Shown here: in pieces, positions 8,520-10,213 of the stretch | Layout: each line of letters opens with the position of its first letter | Numbering within the stretch: position 1 is the first letter of the stretch | Assembly (NCBI GenBank): GCA_003170035.1 | Contig: PMZX01000154.1 | Location: 15,318 to 25,530, forward strand | Source of the DNA: Myxococcales bacterium | Lineage (GTDB): Bacteria > Myxococcota_A > Polyangia > Fen-1088 | Direction: 5' to 3' | Length of the DNA stretch: 10,213 nucleotides | Made by a program: the position numbers and the translations under genes | The notes under the pieces: model-generated | The model's database searches: none | The model's input: only the letters and a program-made list of their open reading frames with translations | What the model was told of the DNA's origin: nothing

Positions 8520-8548
8520 TTGGCCGACTTGACCCACAATGTTATGTA
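8520..8548 (+). promoter_or_regulatory. Candidate sigma70 promoter of the histidine kinase gene
   Basis: TTGGCC (8520-8525) and TATGTA (8543-8548) are separated by 17 bp. The expected transcription start is about 8555, leaving an 11-base leader before ATG 8566. A second AT-rich hexamer, TATACT, at 8547-8552 could also serve as -10 but has no -35 at the right distance. Confidence 0.4.
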
Positions 8549-8565
8549 TACTGTCCGGCGTCCGT

Positions 8566-9906
8566 ATGACTCCGACCGTACTACGCACGACTCAAGAAAT
8601 CGCCGCGCACACCGCGGAGAGCGAAAAGCTGCAACTGGTTTCGCTCGGCGCTGGAGTTCGTCTGCTGGCGGCGGCTCTGTTCTTGGCACTCAGCCTGCTT
8701 TGCTGGGGCCTGTCCGGTGACTCCACATGGCGCTACAGCCTACCGGTGGTGTTGGCCTATGGGGTCGTGGCGGCGATCCTTTTCGCCATCCGCCGCCGCG
8801 CCGAAAACACTCGTTTCGCGGCGGTCCCCTTCGCGCTGGACCTGGCCGTGCCCTACGTCGCTCTGCGCGCAACCATCGCCAGCTATGGAGAGGCGGGCCA
8901 AGTCGTGGCCGGCCTGGGCCTGGGAATATTCGTCCTCGTCGTGGCGGTCTGCGGACTCTATCTGCGAAGAAGCCTCATTTTTGCTGCCACTATCGTTGCG
9001 ATGGCAGAGGAGAGCCTGCTGCTCTGGCAAGCCGGCGTTTCGCCCTGGCACATGGCGCTCGCCTGCTGCGTGCTGGTCCTCGCCGCCGGAGTCGGCGTCA
9101 TCATCGTGGAACGAACCAACCGGCTGGTCCGTGAGACGGCCGGGGTCGAGGCGGCCCGGCATCAACTGGCAGACACACGCGCCGAATACGATCAGCTTGC
9201 GCGCCTGCAAAAAGACAAGGACAGCCTTGTCCAGCTCATCGTGCATGACATGCGCGGCCCGCTCAGCGCAGCCATCCTGTCACTCGAGTTCCTTTCGCGA
9301 GAACTCAAGCGCCAGTCCGCCACACGGGACATGTTGGAGGCCAGCGAAGATGCCCTCACCTCGTCGACCAACGTGGCCAACATGATCACGCAGATCCTGG
9401 ACACGAACAAACTGGAAGAGGGACGCATCACGCTCAATCTGGTGCCGGTATCTGCGCGGGAGATGCTCGATCTCACGCGCCAGCAGGCGCTTTCGCGCGC
9501 CCAGAGCAAGTCGATCAGCATCGCGGTCGACGCGCCTGACAGCCTGTTCATGGTGGCTGACCGGCGCCTCTTCCCGCGACTTCTCGACAACCTGGTGTCC
9601 AATGCCCTCCGCTACACCGCCACCGGAGGACGCATCCTGCTGGTGGCGGCAGAAAGTGGGGGCGAGCTCGTCCTGTCCGTCCACAACACGGGCGAGCCCA
9701 TCCCTGTCCCCGATCGAGAAAAGATCTTCGCCAAGTTCCAGCAGGGACAGAGTGAAGCCCTACGCATGTTCGGCTGGGGTCTGGGTCTGTATTTCTGCCG
9801 TCTGGTCGCCGAGGCCCACAGCGGCCGCATCGCCGTCGAGGACGTAGTCGGCTGGCCCACCTCGTTCGTCATTCGCCTGCCGGCCAATACACCATCTCCG
9901 AACTAG
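8566..9906 (+). CDS. Membrane-bound sensor histidine kinase with six-TM sensor region
   Basis: Predicted two-component sensor kinase of 446 residues (numbering here is from ATG 8566). About six membrane helices occupy residues 28-181, with no large periplasmic domain. A charged linker helix leads to the dimerisation domain with LIVHDMRGPL, where H227 is the phosphoacceptor. The ATPase domain has the N-box LLDNLVSNALRY (N346), VHNTGEPIP as G1 box, KIFAKF as F box and GWGLGLYFCRLVAEAHSGR as G2 box. The G1 Asp of DxGxG is Asn here (N374), as in the VHNxGxPIP subclass of kinases. An upstream in-frame ATG at 8539 would add MLCILSGVR, but its codons include TTA and ATA, rare in this GC-rich DNA, and overlap a promoter-like element; neither start has a clear Shine-Dalgarno. 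No response regulator gene is in the window, so the partner and signal are unknown. Confidence 0.93.
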   Translation: MTPTVLRTTQEIAAHTAESEKLQLVSLGAGVRLLAAALFLALSLLCWGLSGDSTWRYSLPVVLAYGVVAAILFAIRRRAENTRFAAVPFALDLAVPYVALRATIASYGEAGQVVAGLGLGIFVLVVAVCGLYLRRSLIFAATIVAMAEESLLLWQAGVSPWHMALACCVLVLAAGVGVIIVERTNRLVRETAGVEAARHQLADTRAEYDQLARLQKDKDSLVQLIVHDMRGPLSAAILSLEFLSRELKRQSATRDMLEASEDALTSSTNVANMITQILDTNKLEEGRITLNLVPVSAREMLDLTRQQALSRAQSKSISIAVDAPDSLFMVADRRLFPRLLDNLVSNALRYTATGGRILLVAAESGGELVLSVHNTGEPIPVPDREKIFAKFQQGQSEALRMFGWGLGLYFCRLVAEAHSGRIAVEDVVGWPTSFVIRLPANTPSPN

Positions 9907-9976
9907 CATCGTTGAATCGCTAGACCTGCACCGCCTTGCGCCACCGAACATCAACCTATGCCATTCAACCCAAAAC

Positions 9977-9982
9977 AAAGGA
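9977..9982 (+). promoter_or_regulatory. Ribosome binding site of the YceI-family gene
   Basis: AAAGGA lies 7 bases before ATG 9990. The in-frame ATG at 9984 is only 1 base from it and is too close, so 9990 is preferred. Confidence 0.65.
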
Positions 9983-9989
9983 CATGCGC

Positions 9990-10213
9990 ATGAGAGCACT
10001 CAAGCTGTTGGCCGCCAGTTTCTTGGTTCTGTCGCCAGCCCTATCCCAGGCCGGCACGTGGGAGATCGACCCCGTCCACTCGAGCATAGAATTCAGTGTC
10101 CGCCACATGATGGTCAGCACCGTCAAAGGTCGCTTCCAGAAGGTCAAGGGCACGCTGGAACTCGACGAGAAAGACCCCAGCAAGTCCACCGTGGAGGTGA
10201 GCATCGAAACCGC
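9990..10213 (+). CDS. YceI-family secreted polyisoprenoid-binding protein, 3' end beyond window
   Basis: The first 74 codons of a YceI-like protein. MRALKLLAASFLVLSPALSQA is a typical Sec signal peptide with a likely signal peptidase I site after SQA, so the mature protein is periplasmic or secreted. The mature part opens with GTWEIDPVHSSIEFSVRHM, the signature start of YceI lipocalin-like domains, followed by VSTVKGRFQKVKGTLELDE and the DPSKSTVEVSIET strand. Family members hold a polyisoprenoid or similar lipid in a beta-barrel and are often linked to base or stress response or to isoprenoid quinone metabolism. It follows the kinase stop by 83 bp on the same strand. I see no strong promoter or terminator in that gap, so readthrough from the kinase gene is possible. 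Confidence 0.92.
   Translation, partial: MRALKLLAASFLVLSPALSQAGTWEIDPVHSSIEFSVRHMMVSTVKGRFQKVKGTLELDEKDPSKSTVEVSIET

Overview
The window is GC-rich, roughly two-thirds G+C by eye, and densely packed with genes. It looks like chromosomal DNA of a Myxococcota-type bacterium (former Deltaproteobacteria). The strongest pointer is a lipoprotein carrying eight copies of the cysteine-rich CGDG...ECDDGN...GDGCS repeat around a fibro-slime domain. Supporting signs are a GH3 beta-glucosidase with a lipoprotein-like signal and a Gly/Ala linker after the other lipoprotein signal. This taxonomic call is inference; there is no rRNA or other marker.

Left part: a partial GH3 exo-beta-glucosidase (minus strand, C-terminus beyond base 1) lies 51 bp downstream of a multi-pass membrane protein that resembles DUF2723 glycosyltransferases (minus). 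Across a 165-bp divergent gap, ribF (FAD/FMN synthesis, plus) is followed by a small TPR-like gene with a 4-base stop/start overlap, so these two are probably one operon. That operon converges on gdhA (NADP-type glutamate dehydrogenase, minus) with only 2 bp between the stop codons.

Right part: the intergenic region upstream of gdhA holds a perfect palindrome. Next comes the repeat-rich fibro-slime lipoprotein (minus). It is divergent from a six-TM sensor histidine kinase (plus), and the gap between them has overlapping palindromes and a sigma70-like promoter that touches the kinase start. The window ends in the first 74 codons of a secreted YceI-family protein (plus).

The content is mostly housekeeping metabolism (flavin cofactors, ammonium assimilation) with cell-surface or secreted proteins (polysaccharide hydrolysis, a surface lipoprotein, a lipid-binding periplasmic protein) and one sensor. 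I see no mobile element, CRISPR array, tRNA, rRNA or defence system. I found no convincing undescribed multi-gene system. The items most worth a second look are the 5+3 repeat sandwich in the lipoprotein, the degenerate DUF2723-like protein, the probably leaderless ribF transcript, and the palindromes in two intergenic regions. No gene-free stretch exceeds 300 bases.
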